A stretch of 64,000 bases of DNA from Cordia subcordata (GCA_028554755.1 JAPTOF010000001.1:38831501-38895500); one strand, 5' to 3'. Positions 24,818 through 38,436 are shown, numbered from the stretch's first letter. Notes: generated from the letters alone by a model not told the origin. Numbers and translations: made by a program.

Positions 24818-24912
24818 CCCAAACCTAACTCCCCGTTTCCCATGAGATTTGTACCTAGGACCTCACACTTAGGCAGAAATAACCTCAATTACTCGAGTTA
24901 TGTCCTAATCCC
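24787..24912 (-). mobile_element. SINE-like element, minus strand
   Basis: On the minus strand an A-box-like ACTCGAGTAATTGAGGTTA is followed by the B-box-like word GGTACAAATCTCA (24,842-24,854) and then a G-rich tail and A-rich run. This is the same architecture as the SINE at 1851. The G-rich tail merges into the tandem repeat at its left. Confidence 0.5.
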
Positions 24913-24929
24913 TTTACACTAACTATGGT

Positions 24930-25430
24930 CACTACAATAAATTTGAGATTTAGTGACGCAAAATTTTGTAACTAAAATCAAAATTTATTCACTAATATTT
25001 TCAGTGACCAATTGTGGAGCCAAGGGGCAAGTAGGGGCAGTCGTCCCCTAGCTCAGAAAATCACAATTTTTTTTATATTTTTTTATCAAAAAATAGATCT
25101 TTATGTGTATTTTGTCCCCCTAACTCAAAGAATATACATGCATGCATACATACATATATACATATATATATGCATTCGTATATATGATATTCTATTATAA
25201 ATTTTTTGTTTGATGTTTTTGAGTATAAAAAAATTTAATATTTTGCCCCTGCTAAGGCAAAATCTTGGCTCCGTCACTGTCAGTGACGGTCCTCACCTGT
25301 CATCACTTATATACAAGTCATAAATAGTTATTCTGATGAATTTTTATTTCTTCACTATTATAGGATTAAGAGTGATTAATAATCACATCACCTCTTATTG
25401 CTTATATATAGCGACGAATGTTGTCATCAC
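24930..25430. mobile_element. CACTA-type element end (non-autonomous), host of a nested hAT
   Basis: Starts CACTACAATAAATTTGAGAT followed by subterminal TTAGTGACG / TTCACTAAT words. After the nested element the same register of words resumes (CAGTGACGG, AGCGACGAAT, GTCATCACT). This is the usual form of plant CACTA ends. The right boundary is approximate. Confidence 0.45.
25009..25279. mobile_element. small hAT element with perfect 8-bp duplication
   Basis: Terminal CAATTGTGGAGCCAAGG and, reversed, CAGTGACGGAGCCAAGA form the inverted ends. TCAGTGAC flanks both sides (25,001-25,008 and 25,280-25,287). At 271 bp it cannot encode transposase. It interrupts the CACTA-like sequence. Confidence 0.85.
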
Positions 25431-25535
25431 TATAGCTGTAACAAAATATTTATTACAATTCTAACCGTAACAATGATATAAGATTTTTTGTATTTAACTT
25501 TTTGTTAAGAAAAGCAAAAAACTTGTATTCCTATA

Positions 25536-26366
25536 CTCATTTGGCATGATGAAATAGTTTCGAAATGAATGGTCATTTAAGTAGAATACTTACGGAATAC
25601 TTATTTCTTCTTGTGTTTGGTTAAAATCATAAAAAATCAGAATGAAATGTTTATTTTATTTAATACATTTATTAAAATTATTTTAACAAGTTAGAATGGA
25701 ATGAAAATCAATTTTATTAGCAAAAAATACACTTGTTCTTTAATTTGACAAAAATTAAGTTTATGCATGACAATTAACTTTATGCAATAACAAAAACTAA
25801 AATACTATTTCCAATCTTTTGATCGGGAATAAAACATAACATTACTTATTGTTTCATTTTTATTTTACACCATATTTCAATTTATTGATTTTTTAACATA
25901 ACTAAGATAGAACAGTAAACCATCTAGTAAAACACACATGTTTTCCAACTAAAAAAGAGTCAAAATGAAAGAGACACGTTTTTATTTTTAACTTTTGAAA
26001 TTTTTATTTTTTTAATTATTTAAACTTTTAAATTTTTCACTTTTAAGTTCTTTTACTTTTCAAATTTTTAACTTTTTTATTTTTATTTTTTGCTTTTTAA
26101 TAACTATTGAGACTTTGTTTAATAATAGATGAGAAATAAATTATTTTGTGATTTTACCTTCGTTTTTTCATTAATTTCCATTTAAGTTGGAATACTCATT
26201 CCTTAGGTTTGGTTAAGAAATGGATTTTGCAAAATTTTTCTAGAAAGGCCATTCCTTGAGAATGGGTTTTCCAACTTCAAGTAATCCTACCAAAAAGAAA
26301 CAAAAAAAATGAATCAGAAACTGGAATAACCATTTCATTACAAATTGTTTTAGCATACCAAATGTA
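25536..26366. mobile_element. TIR element of about 830 bp (tentative)
   Basis: The left end CATTTGGCATGATGAAATAG then TTTCGAAATGAATGGTCATT resembles the reversed right end CATTTGGTATGCTAAAACAA then TTTGTAATGAAATGGTTATT. Interior AT-rich, no transposase. Target duplication not determined. Confidence 0.45.
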
Positions 26367-26633
26367 ACCTTAAAGGTGTAATTAATATAAATTTGAAAAA
26401 TACATTTGTTACATTTCAAAGTGTAACAAATTTTAAATTTCATTTTGTGCATGCCTATATTTGCTACACTTCCAAACATTATAAACATTAGCTAATGCAA
26501 CAAACATTATCCTAGTGTAATTTCATTACATTAAAACCTTTACGCTTGAACCCAGGCATAACTAATTAATTTTGTTCCACTTCTAAATATAAGTAGAAGC
26601 TTAAATATGTTAACTATTTTTTGATTTAGTGCA

Positions 26634-26897
26634 CTATAAAAAATTTTTGAATTTGCAATGGAAAATTTCCATCTCAAACTTGAAAATTTCTATCTTAAAA
26701 CAGATTTGAGCCAGAAATTTTTCATCTTAAAAACTCTCGTCTCAAATTTTGAGATGAAAAATTTTCCATCTCAACTTCGTTTCAAATTCCGTTTCAAATA
26801 TGTATTAACTCATTAGAAAATTTTATCCAAAACTTCCGTCTCAAATTGAGACAAAAAATTTCCGTCTCAAATCCAGTGGTTTCTAGCAGCGGTGACA
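26634..26897. mobile_element. miniature CACTA-like element
   Basis: Left CACTATAAAAAATTTTTGAA and right (reversed) CACCGCTGCTAGAAACCACT resemble CACTA ends. The interior holds at least eight copies of GAAATTTTCCGTCTCAAA-like words in both orientations, the subterminal array expected for CACTA transposase binding. Confidence 0.5.
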
Positions 26898-27390
26898 AAT
26901 CGAGAAATTTTCTTTATCGGGGTCAATATTAAATTAAAAAATTAATGTTAAAAAAAATCAAAAAACTATTATATTAGTATTGAATTAACAAACTAACTTT
27001 GAATCTTTGATATGTTCGACAAAAAAGTACTTGATAAATCTAATTGGTGATTGGTGAACTCAAATTTGTAACAAGAAGTCTTCGCGCAAGAGTTTTCTTT
27101 TTAAGACAACTTTGTGTCTTTTGTGTTTATTTTTTCTTATCTTTTTCTTTTTGGTAATGATAGTTTGATTTCTTTTGGACGTTGATTGTTATTGATCAAG
27201 GGTTGATAGTTTGATAAATAATTTTTTTAATAATTCTTACTTTTCTTATACGAGGGTCCAATTAGAAAATTAAATGGGGTCAATTTAAAAGAGACTTATT
27301 TTATACACTAATTTTCTAAAAACAAGAGGGATCAATTGACTTGCAAATTGTATTATGTACCTGTACGAACACGTAGCATGGTGTACCAAA

Positions 27391-27785
27391 CTATTTGTTC
27401 AGTATTCATAAGTTATTTGTCCAATAAAATCTACAGAAACATCTATACATAAAAATTGTCATAGATATTTGTTCAGTATTCATAAGTTGTTTGTCCAATA
27501 AAATTAACAAAAACATCTATATATGAAAATAGTCATAAATATTTATTCAAAATAACAAGACTATTTATTCAGTATGCATAAGTTGTTTGTCAAGTAAAAT
27601 CCACATATCATCGCAATATATGTTGAAAAGTGTAAAATTAAAAAAATATCTATACATGAAAATAGTCACAGATGTTTGCTCAAAATAAAAAGAATATTTG
27701 TTCATTATTCATAAACTATTTGTTCAATAAAATTTATAGATCATCTTTGTTCAGTATTAATAAGTTGTTTGTTCAATACACTTAC
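27391..27785. repeat. degenerate tandem repeat, about 75-bp unit
   Basis: Four to five copies of TTTGTTCAGTATTCATAAGT then TGTTTGTCCAATAAAATnnA then ACATCTATACATGAAAATAG follow each other with small deletions. Non-coding. Confidence 0.7.
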
Positions 27786-27892
27786 AGTTGTAGGTGCACA
27801 TTGCACTATGTACCTGCGGGTGTACGATATAAGTTCCCCAATTGACCCCCCAATTTTATTCATGCATCTGTCACTAGTTTGATTTCTTGTAG

Positions 27893-27923
<31 letters not shown>
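27893..27923. repeat. (AT)n microsatellite
   Basis: About 15 uninterrupted AT units. Confidence 0.9.
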
Positions 27924-27926
<3 letters not shown>

Positions 27927-28954
27927 ATTTGTCTTTTCAAGTCTCATAATTTTCTTCACTTTAGTTATAGCTTGTTTATTCCTGGAATTTTCCTTCCTAT
28001 CATATTATGAAAACGCAGATTTCTTTTGCAAAGCACACAAAATATCATAGATTCTCATAATTACGATTAGTAAAGATAAAGCTAGATGTTTTATAAAGAC
28101 CAGACAAAATGCTTTTAAGCCCACAGATTTTTCGGTTGATATAATGTTTTTGTTTGTTTAGACACATTGGGATCAACTTAAATTTGTTGTACAAAACCAG
28201 TATAGTGCCTCCGTCAAGTGTGGTTGGATTTGGCCAGAAGGCCGACACCTACCTCTGTCGGTTCATTACAAAATAAAATTAATTAAAACAACCAAGATAA
28301 TTGTGAAATTCACCCATTAAAGTTGTCTTTTTTTTAATTAAATCACTATTAGGAAATTGTTGATTAATGATGGAATTTAAAGATGGAAAAACAATTGGTC
28401 TCCAAATAGAGACGCCTAAAAATAGAGACAAAGGCCCTCTCTAGTTAGATACAGATTAGAGACCTATAAAAACAAAACAAATATGTAATTGCTATGGAAA
28501 GTAGGCATCTCCATTTCGAGACCGACAAACTGTTAGATAGGGTCAATTATATAAATTTCACGATACCATGTATTTTGATAAGTATGTAACCTCCATTGTT
28601 CTCCTATATATTATTCGAACTAAATTGATTTTCTGATCAAAACAACATATATCTAGTCTCACTTAGTTTTCTTTCAATCTCCCCTTTCCAAAATTTCACG
28701 GTGCAAGTCACCATTTTAATCCCAAACTCCAAGAAAATTTTAAGTCTCTTATATTATCTTCTTGTATGGATATCATAGTACGCATTCTCTATGCATCTAG
28801 GTCTTGTAATTAGTTATCTCAAAATCGTATTAAAAAGTTGTTATTAGCCAAGTTTATATTCTTGACTTCTTCCATCTAGCTCAATTTGTTATGTCTGACA
28901 AATTATTGAAAGCAAATTCAGTTACTATAAAAAAAGATTACGAGAAAGAAACAG

Positions 28955-28959
<5 letters not shown>

Positions 28960-28988
<29 letters not shown>
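28960..28988. repeat. (TA)n microsatellite
   Basis: About 14 uninterrupted TA units. Confidence 0.9.
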
Positions 28989-28991
<3 letters not shown>

Positions 28992-30184
28992 GTTGTTAAT
29001 GCATGCTCAATTCTTTATGGATAGCCAATAGGAAGGTTCTCGGAAACTTGCCTACCTCATTAGCAAGCCTAATCGACTTAGAAGATGGATTTTAAGACTA
29101 GTAATCATTTCGGACCTAATACAAGAAGAAAATAGTTTATTATAATGAAAAGTGTTGTGAAAGAACATGACAAAAGATTCTAGATATTATTTTTTTAATA
29201 TAAAAGTTTGGATTAATTTAATAAAAACTAATCCTAATTCTTAATCAATTCTTCATTTATTATAAAGAAACTATTCTAGGCTATCAGCGATAGAAAATCT
29301 CCACTCTAGAAGTTGTAATTTAGCTTAGTCGTGGTGAGTCAAACACAGAGACAATGTGGGGACTTGCCTGTTAGAGGACAACTTTCAGTACAAGTTCCCT
29401 TAAGATGAAGCTCAATATTCTTTGTTAAAAGGACAGTTGTTAACTTTAACATATATGGATTAATTAGTTATTAAGTATATGCCAAATATGGTTTTAATTT
29501 TTTTTTTTTTTTTTTGCAAATGCAAACAACGAAACTACAGTAGTTAAAGCCATTGAATTATTGCCTATTTAATTTGCTAATCTTATTGCTTAAGTTTTGA
29601 TACGTTCGTGCAGCCCAGGGTGCATTAATACAATGTACTGCCATTGTTATAAGACAGCTCTCTCGGGTTCTTGCAAAATCTACTTCGTAAATATTATTGC
29701 ATTATTTTTTGTAGAGATGCTTGTTTTGAAAGCATGATGATATACATACGTAGTAAAAAACGCAAGTCAAAAATAGTTTGGTACATGAATCTCACGCTAT
29801 GTCCAAAAATTCTGAAACGTTTAAGATCTAAACTAGATGGAGGATGACGGAAATTAATAACTCCTGATGCAACTGAAAACTACTTCCTTAGCTTGATCAG
29901 CCAAATGCATGGTATCTTGGCTATAATAATCAAAGAATACAAGTCTAGATGACCTCGGGGTCAATGTTTTTCAAATTTCAAATTAAGTTTGAAATTTCTA
30001 CAGAAGGAATATTAGGGTAAATTTGGACCCAAATGCAGCTGTGTGATAAGCTGATGTGAGTCAGTAACACAAAAAAAAATAAAAAGCAAAACTAAAGTCG
30101 GTACCCGAATATTATAATTTAACCCTTAATTGATTTAGAATATATATTGTGAGATATCGTTATATCACGAGATTACTTACACAT

Positions 30185-30190
<6 letters not shown>
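28989..30190. other. intergenic DNA, nothing recognised
   Basis: AT-rich single-copy-looking sequence with a T-run near 29,500. No gene, RNA or transposon end could be supported. Confidence 0.4.

Positions 30191-30192
<2 letters not shown>

Positions 30193-30239
<47 letters not shown>
30193..30239. repeat. (TA)n microsatellite
   Basis: More than 20 TA units following an ACACATACACAC lead-in. Confidence 0.9.
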
Positions 30240-30242
<3 letters not shown>

Positions 30243-30334
30243 TATCCATCTAATCATGTACCTGCCACAAAATTAGTATATCAGAAATTTCAAGCTTTGC
30301 CATTAAAATCGGAAATTTTTTTTTTTACCTTTTT

Positions 30335-30940
30335 TTTAATTTTTATATAAAAAATACCCTATTTTTTAAAATGTTTTCAAAAATACTCTTTTCGGTAAGT
30401 CACCTACCGAAATTTGAAAAAACGGTAGGTGACTTACCATTCACTAATCCCAAAATTTGAAAATATTTGAAAAAATAAACGATTATGTTTTTAATGAAAA
30501 CGATAAGTTACCGAAAATGGGCCATGCATTGCAGCAAAAAAAAAATTGCATTGAAGCCAACTAGCCAACATTCTGCATTGAAACCAAAAAAAACAAAGGC
30601 ACATGTATTAAATGCAGCCAAAAAAAGCCAAGGTACATGCATTAAATACACACAAGCCTTTTAGCCAACAAATTGTGCAAATACATTTAATGCATTACAC
30701 GCCCCCATGCCCACGCCTCCACCCCCACCATTCTCGGTAGGTCACCTACCGTCTCGATAGTTGACTTACCGTTTTTGTAAAAAAATACATTATTTCTTAA
30801 AAATTTTTTTAAATTACCCATTTTTATTTTTTTTTGGGAATCCGTGAACGGTAAGTCACCTACTATTTTGGTAGGTGAATTACCGAAAAGGATATTTTTA
30901 AAAATATTTAAAAAAGTAGGGTATTTTTTATATAAAAATC
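30335..30940. mobile_element. fold-back element with repeated GGTAGGTGACTTACC palindromes
   Basis: The left arm (about 30,338-30,412: TTATATAAAAAATACCCTAT then TTTTCAAAAATACTCTTTTC then GGTAAGTCACCTACCGA) is largely the reverse complement of the right arm (about 30,865-30,937). Inside are further GGTAGGTGAC/GTCACCTACC motifs near 30,398, 30,423, 30,735, 30,758, 30,851 and 30,869, in both orientations. Frames on both strands across the right half are artefacts of the palindromes. No transposase. Confidence 0.6.
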
Positions 30941-31117
30941 TTACTTCCACATGCCCCTGCCTAGTGCCCTCCCACACCCAACACCCATGTGGACCCCTCT
31001 CCAATCACATGGAAACCCTCCTCTCCCTTCTATGACGCAACGCCCCTAATTTCGGTCCCACAGGCCCCAAAACGCATCTTGACAGTCCCCATTAAATTCG
31101 CGTAGAAAGTCTAAGGG

Positions 31118-31322
31118 TTCACATGAATTGGCTTTTTCACAAAAGTATTTTTTATGTAATTTTTGAAAAAATATTCTTTTTAAATAATTAAAAAATTTTA
31201 ACTTCTGAAAGAACAGTGTTTGAATTTTTTTTCAAAATTTTAATTTGTTTTTTAGGTCAGTTTAATTGTTTATTACTAAAAAAATATACTTTTTACGTAA
31301 AAAGACCCATTCAAAGGGGGTC
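31118..31322. mobile_element. Tourist-like MITE family D, degraded copy upstream of Aux/IAA
   Basis: Left end ACATGAATTGGCTTTTTCAC and right end, reversed, AGGACCCCCTTTGAATGGGT keep the family outline (TIR, TTTTTTCAAAA interior) with many changes. It ends about 40 bp before the first candidate auxin-response element. Confidence 0.45.
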
Positions 31323-31359
31323 CTAATTTGCATATGGGTGGCTGGGCTTGTCCAACTCT

Positions 31360-31413
31360 TGTCTCCCAAATGCAAGAGCAGTTGCCTCAAAGCTGCTGCG
31401 AATGAGACCGACA
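31360..31413. promoter_or_regulatory. candidate auxin-response elements TGTCTC and CCGACA
   Basis: TGTCTC (31,360-31,365) is the canonical auxin-response element, and CCGACA (31,408-31,413) is the reverse complement of TGTCGG, a high-affinity ARF site. They are 42 bp apart and 80-130 bp upstream of the TATA box of an Aux/IAA gene, a family usually induced by auxin through ARFs. Function is inferred from motif and position only. Confidence 0.5.
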
Positions 31414-31490
31414 GCTTAGCTTAGCTTTATCCTCAATTCATGCACTCCAAATCACCACGCCAAATCTTGCTTTTTCTTTATTATTGCATT

Positions 31491-31500
31491 CTCTATAAAA
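31491..31500 (+). promoter_or_regulatory. TATA box of the Aux/IAA gene
   Basis: CTCTATAAAAAC lies about 265 bp before the start codon. It predicts initiation near 31,525-31,535 and a leader of about 230 nt with no upstream ATG. Confidence 0.6.
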
Positions 31501-31761
31501 ACACCACATTTGTCTGCATTCCCTCAAGTCCGATATCACCAACAAAATAACTTCTCTCCAAGTCTTATCATCACTTTGCTCACAAATTAAGCTTCTACAG
31601 TATTCATCTTTTCTTGAACACAAATACATCTTTATACAAATTACTCTTGAAGCAAAAGCACTATTTTGGTGAAGCAAACTTTTGTAAACAACCATTGTGC
31701 TTGGTTTTTCTGTAACTTCAAGATTCGTTAGAAGCTTAAACATAAGGACTTAGTTTGGAAA

Positions 31762-32838
<1,077 letters not shown>

Positions 32839-33571
32839 AGAAATATTAGAGTAAAACGTTTCACTTGTCAATTAAAAAAAAATAAAAAGAAAAAAGAGAA
32901 AACAAGTGAAGATATCTCTCAGCTGGAAGGGAGAATCTAATTTCAAGCTTGGGTTCTCGATGGAAGAAGAGCCCTTGATTTTGCAATTGAATGTTTAGAT
33001 GTGGTCTTCCACTATTGAAGTGCACCTAGAAGAAATTAATTCATAGTATTTAATTTATAGTGCTTTTTGTTTATGTACAGCAGGAAAATTAACCATGGAG
33101 GTTTTAAGATCCTGTGGGGGTGTAATAGTTTTGTTTGTTATGATCAAAACCCAAGCATAGGGAAAACATATTTCCTTTCTTTTTAAAAGCAATTGTAAAG
33201 ACACATATATCATGGTTATCCAAATTTTGGTTATGTATTGGTTATGTATTAATTTTTGATACTAAGATACAAGGCCTTATTTCTATTATTGTATTTTTGA
33301 AGCACAATGAAAAATATTGCATATTGGATAATTGCTTTGATTGTGTTATAATCATCTCGAAATTTCTCCAGCTAGTAGTATTTTAATTTTTCTCTTTTCC
33401 TTCTCATGGTGCTCATTGATGAAAAAAATGACTATATTATATTGGGATCTAACACCTAATTTATAGTTCTTATTATAAATCTAAATATACGTCATAAGTT
33501 TATTAAATCATATCATGGGCAAATTTCGCGTCTCAAACATCTTCCTCATCTATTTATCCTCATTGTTCTAA
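32839..33571. other. Aux/IAA 3' UTR and downstream DNA
   Basis: The 3' UTR probably starts at 32,839. AATAAAAAG near 32,880 is a weak polyadenylation candidate, and others may lie further on. From about 33,250 the sequence is AT-rich with nothing recognised. Confidence 0.4.
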
Positions 33572-33797
33572 GGGCCTGTTTAGCTTGACTTTTTTCAAGA
33601 AAAAGCACTTTTTTATATAAAAAAATTACATTAAATTTGCAGTAATTACTTGATTTAGCTTCTAAAAAAGTTATAATTCTAAAAACAGCTCAAATACACC
33701 TTTTTTTAGAAGCCAAAATTTTCAGCTTCTTAAAAAAACTGTTTTTCAAAAGCTATTAAGAAAAGTATTTTTTAAAAAAGCCAATCCAAACGAGCCC
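33572..33797. mobile_element. Tourist-like MITE family D, full copy with TAA duplication
   Basis: Ends are GGGCCTGTTTAGCTTGACTT and, reversed, GGGCTCGTTTGGATTGGCTT. TAA flanks both (33,569-33,571 and 33,798-33,800), the Harbinger-type target. Length 226 bp, no coding capacity. Confidence 0.8.
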
Positions 33798-33800
33798 TAA

Positions 33801-35401
33801 CATGCAAATCAAGATTTTCTAAAATAAAAAGTATTGGCGTATTTTTGTTTTATTTTTTTGAAGGTTGTTTTACTCCTTCCCGTGGCCCAAGATTCAAAAC
33901 TTAGATCACTAAAGTAGTTTCAATTACTTGAAATACTTTTTGAACCCCAAGTATGGGGTTTTATCAAAGGTCTTGTTAACTTTGTGGAGGCAATTCAAGA
34001 ATACAGATGTATCAAGTAATTTTCCGGACTAGCTTGATAATAGTTAACCAAATAAGTTAATCGTAATAATATTAAAAAAAAGAAAAAAGAAAATTTCAAG
34101 AACATGAGTTACATAATTAGGTTTAGGAAACGTATGAGTTGAGGGATGTCTAGTTTAACAGTATGTTTGATATAGATGAATTTCACAAAATTTTGTGGAA
34201 TTCATTTACAAATTCAATTTTTTTATGTTTGGTATTCTTTTTCAAAAATATGGAATTTATTTACAAATTCAAATTTACAAATCTTAAATTTGCTCTAGTT
34301 ATATTCAAATTTTAGCCCAAAATGCGTATTTAAACTGGCTATGTTTCTGGGCATTGGTTATGCTATTCTTTTCTAGAGACAACTTGGAAAATTACTTCAG
34401 ATCTCTATGATACAGTAAACACAATATTCAACCAGCTTTATAGCTAATGGAATAAGAAGCTCAGAGATAGAATTCCTGATTTTCTTCTATAAAGCTTTTC
34501 GAAATATCAATCGATAAACACAATATATGCTCATTATAAGTTCTATGCTGGCTTGGTACAATCTGCCACATAACGTTATGAATAAAATCTATAAAAATGC
34601 ATTTTTTTCCATCAGTACATTATAATAGTATATAGGAGTACGTCCGTAGAATATCCCTACCCTCATAAAAATCATAATATTATAAATGGAATTCAATAAT
34701 TTTAAATATTCACATTATTTTATCGTGACTTTATCAAATTATCAATTATTGATAACCATAAACTTCACTATAAAATTATAACTTTATGAGTAGATCTATC
34801 TTGTGAGAGAATTTAAATTTAATTTTGTTTAAGTTAACTTTTCCAGATTTCTCAGTGCTTATCATAAAAATTTAAAAGCTTCTATAATTCATCCATTTGT
34901 CATGGAGAAATAGTAAGAAAAGAGATAGAGAAAAGAAGAGCAAAATATTTCTTAAGTTGAATTTAATATAAAAGAAGAGGATGACTAAACTATCTATTTT
35001 AGTTTCACCGTTGAGACTAACTTCTTTTAAATAGAGTCAACTTTCAAGTTTGTGGCTAGCAAATTGCCATATCTGCACATCGTATGAGGCTGATTAAACA
35101 GTCAACAGTCAAAATCAGCAAGCGAAGCAACAGGTACAAGGCATTAGCTATCAAGACGCAGCAATTATGAGTGAAGTTCCTTTTCCTAGCTAAGTTCTCG
35201 GTTCTACAAGTTTATAATATTCCCACCATTAATGATGAACATGCCATTGTTGTACCACAGCCCTTTTCTTGATTGACAAAAAGATTTAAATTTGCTCATA
35301 ATGTTATAGTAATGTTGTGTATAAAAATCATTTTGTTATAATTGTCTAAATATTCAAAAAGAAACAATATTAAGGTTCGTGTGCTTAGCATAGAATTTAT
35401 T
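33801..35401. other. intergenic DNA with a possible SINE relic
   Basis: At 33,860-33,960 the minus strand has CAAGTAATTGAAACTACTTT then TTTTGAATCTTGGGCC, resembling a decayed SINE with A and B boxes. The rest is AT-rich with no gene. Confidence 0.35.
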
Positions 35402-35770
35402 AGGTATATCAATATTAAAAGAACAAATTGCATTTTATCTCCTTGTTAGGTCAAAGTTATATAAAATCCTATGTTCTCAAATTTACTAATAACCCCTTGT
35501 ATTATAAACAATATTGCGCAATTACCTCCTTGTTATGTCAAAGTTATATAAAATCCTCTATTCTCAAAATTTACTAATAGCCCCTTATATTATAAACAAT
35601 ATTACACAAAGCCTTGAATTTTCGAGGTAATTGCGTAATATTGTTTATAAGAACGGTTTATTAATTAGTCAAATATTTTATAACGTAGAGGTTATTGACA
35701 AATTTTCAAATTACAAGAGGTTTTATGTTATTTCGACGAAATATGAGGAGATAAAATTTATTTTATACAT
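35402..35770. mobile_element. long-inverted-repeat MITE (Mutator-like style)
   Basis: The left arm TTTTATCTCCTTGTTAGGTC, TATATAAAATCCTATG, AATTTACTAATAACCCC is mirrored by the right arm (reversed: TTTTATCTCCTCATATTTCG, AACATAAAACCTCTTG, AATTTGTCAATAACCTC). Part of the left arm is duplicated in tandem (TACCTCCTTGTTATGTCAAA block). No transposase, target duplication not determined. Confidence 0.6.
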
Positions 35771-38436
35771 TAACAAATGTTTGATCTAGTGTTGCGCGTA
35801 TTATTCCTTCGTTGAGAATCCTAAGTCTTTTGTAGCCATCAAGCTAGCTAATTAGTGGACAGTGAGAAACTACAAAATTGATCTTTTCTGTGAGAATCTT
35901 TCGAGCAATGGCGAAAATTTTTTGTGCTTTGCGAATATCATAATTTAATGGACTTGAGAGACGAGAGTCACTAAAATATATTATTTTGGAGGATTGTGCT
36001 GTAAAAAAGCTGATTAATTTTCCACCACCAAAGGTTGTGATATGGTGTTGATCATGTAATCTTTTCAAGTGTGATGTTTAGTTGAATTTAATATCCAAGA
36101 GATTCATTGACCTGCAGCCACTAACACATGTTAGGATGAGATTTTCTAGATAATGGTATACATGTTTCGTCTTAGGCAAACAATCGGACACTTAGACAAG
36201 ATATTACATTTTCTTAGCCGATTTTCTTTTGTAGTACCCAAGCATTTTTATATGGGACAAGCCCGTATAAAATTCTTGTTATATGTGAGATCTCATGAAA
36301 AAATTAAATCAACGTTATATGTAAAACCTAATCAAAGATCAAATCAGAATTGAATTCGTAGTATGTCGTCTTACTGGCATTTTTCAAGAGGTTATTTTCA
36401 CGACTCGAACATGAGACTCTAGGACTACATTTCGAGACAAATTGATCCATACGGAATATTACACATTATAGTCCCCATGCGTTAACCTCAAATTTAGTTT
36501 TCAAATATATGTAGTTATAAGGCATTAGGAACATAGGATCTATCTCAAATTTCTACAAATATGTATATTTTTAATATAAAAAATTTAAATTACCCCTTAC
36601 TCTGCATAACACTCTAAATTCGTCCTGCATTATGAATTCATGACAACTTACCATTACGTTAAAGCTTCCTTCCTTGATTCATGCCTCTTTAGGTTCTGTT
36701 AAAATTATTATCTCATCTAAAAAGTTTAAATTTATGATATATATATATATATTATAATAGATTCATTTCAGTAAGAGATCATAGAAGCAGTTAGAAGCTC
36801 CTATAGAAGTAGCATGATCAGGTTGTTAATGTTTGCGGTTTGCATATGATCATGAAATTAAGCAATCGGTTGGTGAACTAAACCGTGGTTCCAAAGGCAT
36901 TTATCTTGATACCACAACTAAGCAAACCATGATTATCAACAATTTAAGGTACTAGGACTCAATCTCTTTTGAGTCCCCAAGCTATCCGACCAAGACACAA
37001 GCATGTATGACCGAAAATGCCGGATATTATAAGGTAGATTTCGATCTATAGAACTTGTGATGACATGTGGACTTGGGAAAGAAGTCGAAGATCCCTTTTT
37101 TTTTTTTTTGTTCCAATTAAAAAAAAAAAAACTTTTTGAATGCAAAGTGGAAGCTTACATATTGTTCTTTAGTTTCATTTTAATAATAATGTTATATTAT
37201 TTAGCATGATTAGAATTTTTTACGTTCAAACTTGTGCTTTTCCATCACAGTATTATCTAATCCTTGACTGACTTAAAATATACATTGAAACACGTCGCTA
37301 TATTACAAAGTTTTAACCTTAATTGTGGATTCATTACAATATCCTATCCATGAAAAAATAAATAACTTTTTTCATTTTCTCAATGATAATGCCCTTACAT
37401 TTGACCGCATAACATACTCAAACTTGCTTCGAATAAATGTGTCAATTCAACCAAAATACATTTCTGGACTTGAAATTCACTCAAACTGCGGACGATATGG
37501 GATGACGTCCTTCTTAGGTGAAAGAACAACAGCCAAATGCACAAAACTCCAGATATACACAGTCCAAGAAGGGTAAATCAATTTCAACGAGCCTTTCAAA
37601 CTAATACTTTTCATATTCGACTCAATAAGTTTTTAAATAAGCGTTGATTTTTCAATCAAGTTTTGGATGACTTCATCAAAGCTTTAGACAGAGGTGGGTA
37701 AACATAAGAAAACTTATGCTTTTACAAGTGTAAGGACTAAAATTTTCCAGCTTCACCATTACACAGATGAGTACAAAAAGACCGTTGACTCTAGCATAAT
37801 AGTAACATAAAGCTGCATATTTCCAATCTCCTACCACGATACTGATTACCCAGTCCAGAAAACCTTTTACCAATAAATTTATGTTACTGTAGCTTTGTTC
37901 TCAGGGAACAAACTCAACATGACTTCTCAAAGGAAAAAAAAAAAAAACCTAAAGAATCCTGGCTTCCGCTAAAGAATAGAGCTTTAAGGTATAGTGTCAT
38001 GGACCATTATCACAAGACGTCTGGCTCAATCATCAGCATTATACAAAAACCAGCATGTTTCATTTGCTGCTTCACCTCCATTAAACAGGAAAACAAGGCA
38101 TATCTCCTAATACACCCCTCCTCAAATGTATAACTTAACCTGGATGTGTCATATTACGGTTAATTAAATTCCTGTGTTAGTGTCATGGAGATCTTGCACT
38201 GGAAAATTTCCTGTTAATGCATGTAGCTTTGGGTCCCATGTCCATGGCTTAAATTGGTTACGACTCCAGTTCTTAATAACAACCCACCTGGAGAACACCA
38301 ACTCACTGGGAATTCAATTTCGGCCACCTTACTCTCCACAGAAGAAGATATGCTGGAATATTTCATCCCTCAGCAATTCTGAAGTTCTTTCAGCAATCTC
38401 CACCCCAAAAGTTTCACCAAATACCCCAAGCTATCT
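35771..38436. other. intergenic DNA between Aux/IAA and MNS4
   Basis: No gene was recognised. The part nearest 38,436 must hold the MNS4 3' UTR. A short TA repeat lies near 36,740, and poly-T and poly-A runs occur near 37,100-37,130. Confidence 0.45.

Noticed and set aside
23040..27785. CRISPR-like array
   Set aside because: The repeats are degenerate, unequally spaced, without spacers, and the genome is a plant's.
30687..31035. Opposed open frames of 105 and 63 codons
   Set aside because: Both arise from the palindromic GGTAGGTGAC repeats and their flank; no domain.
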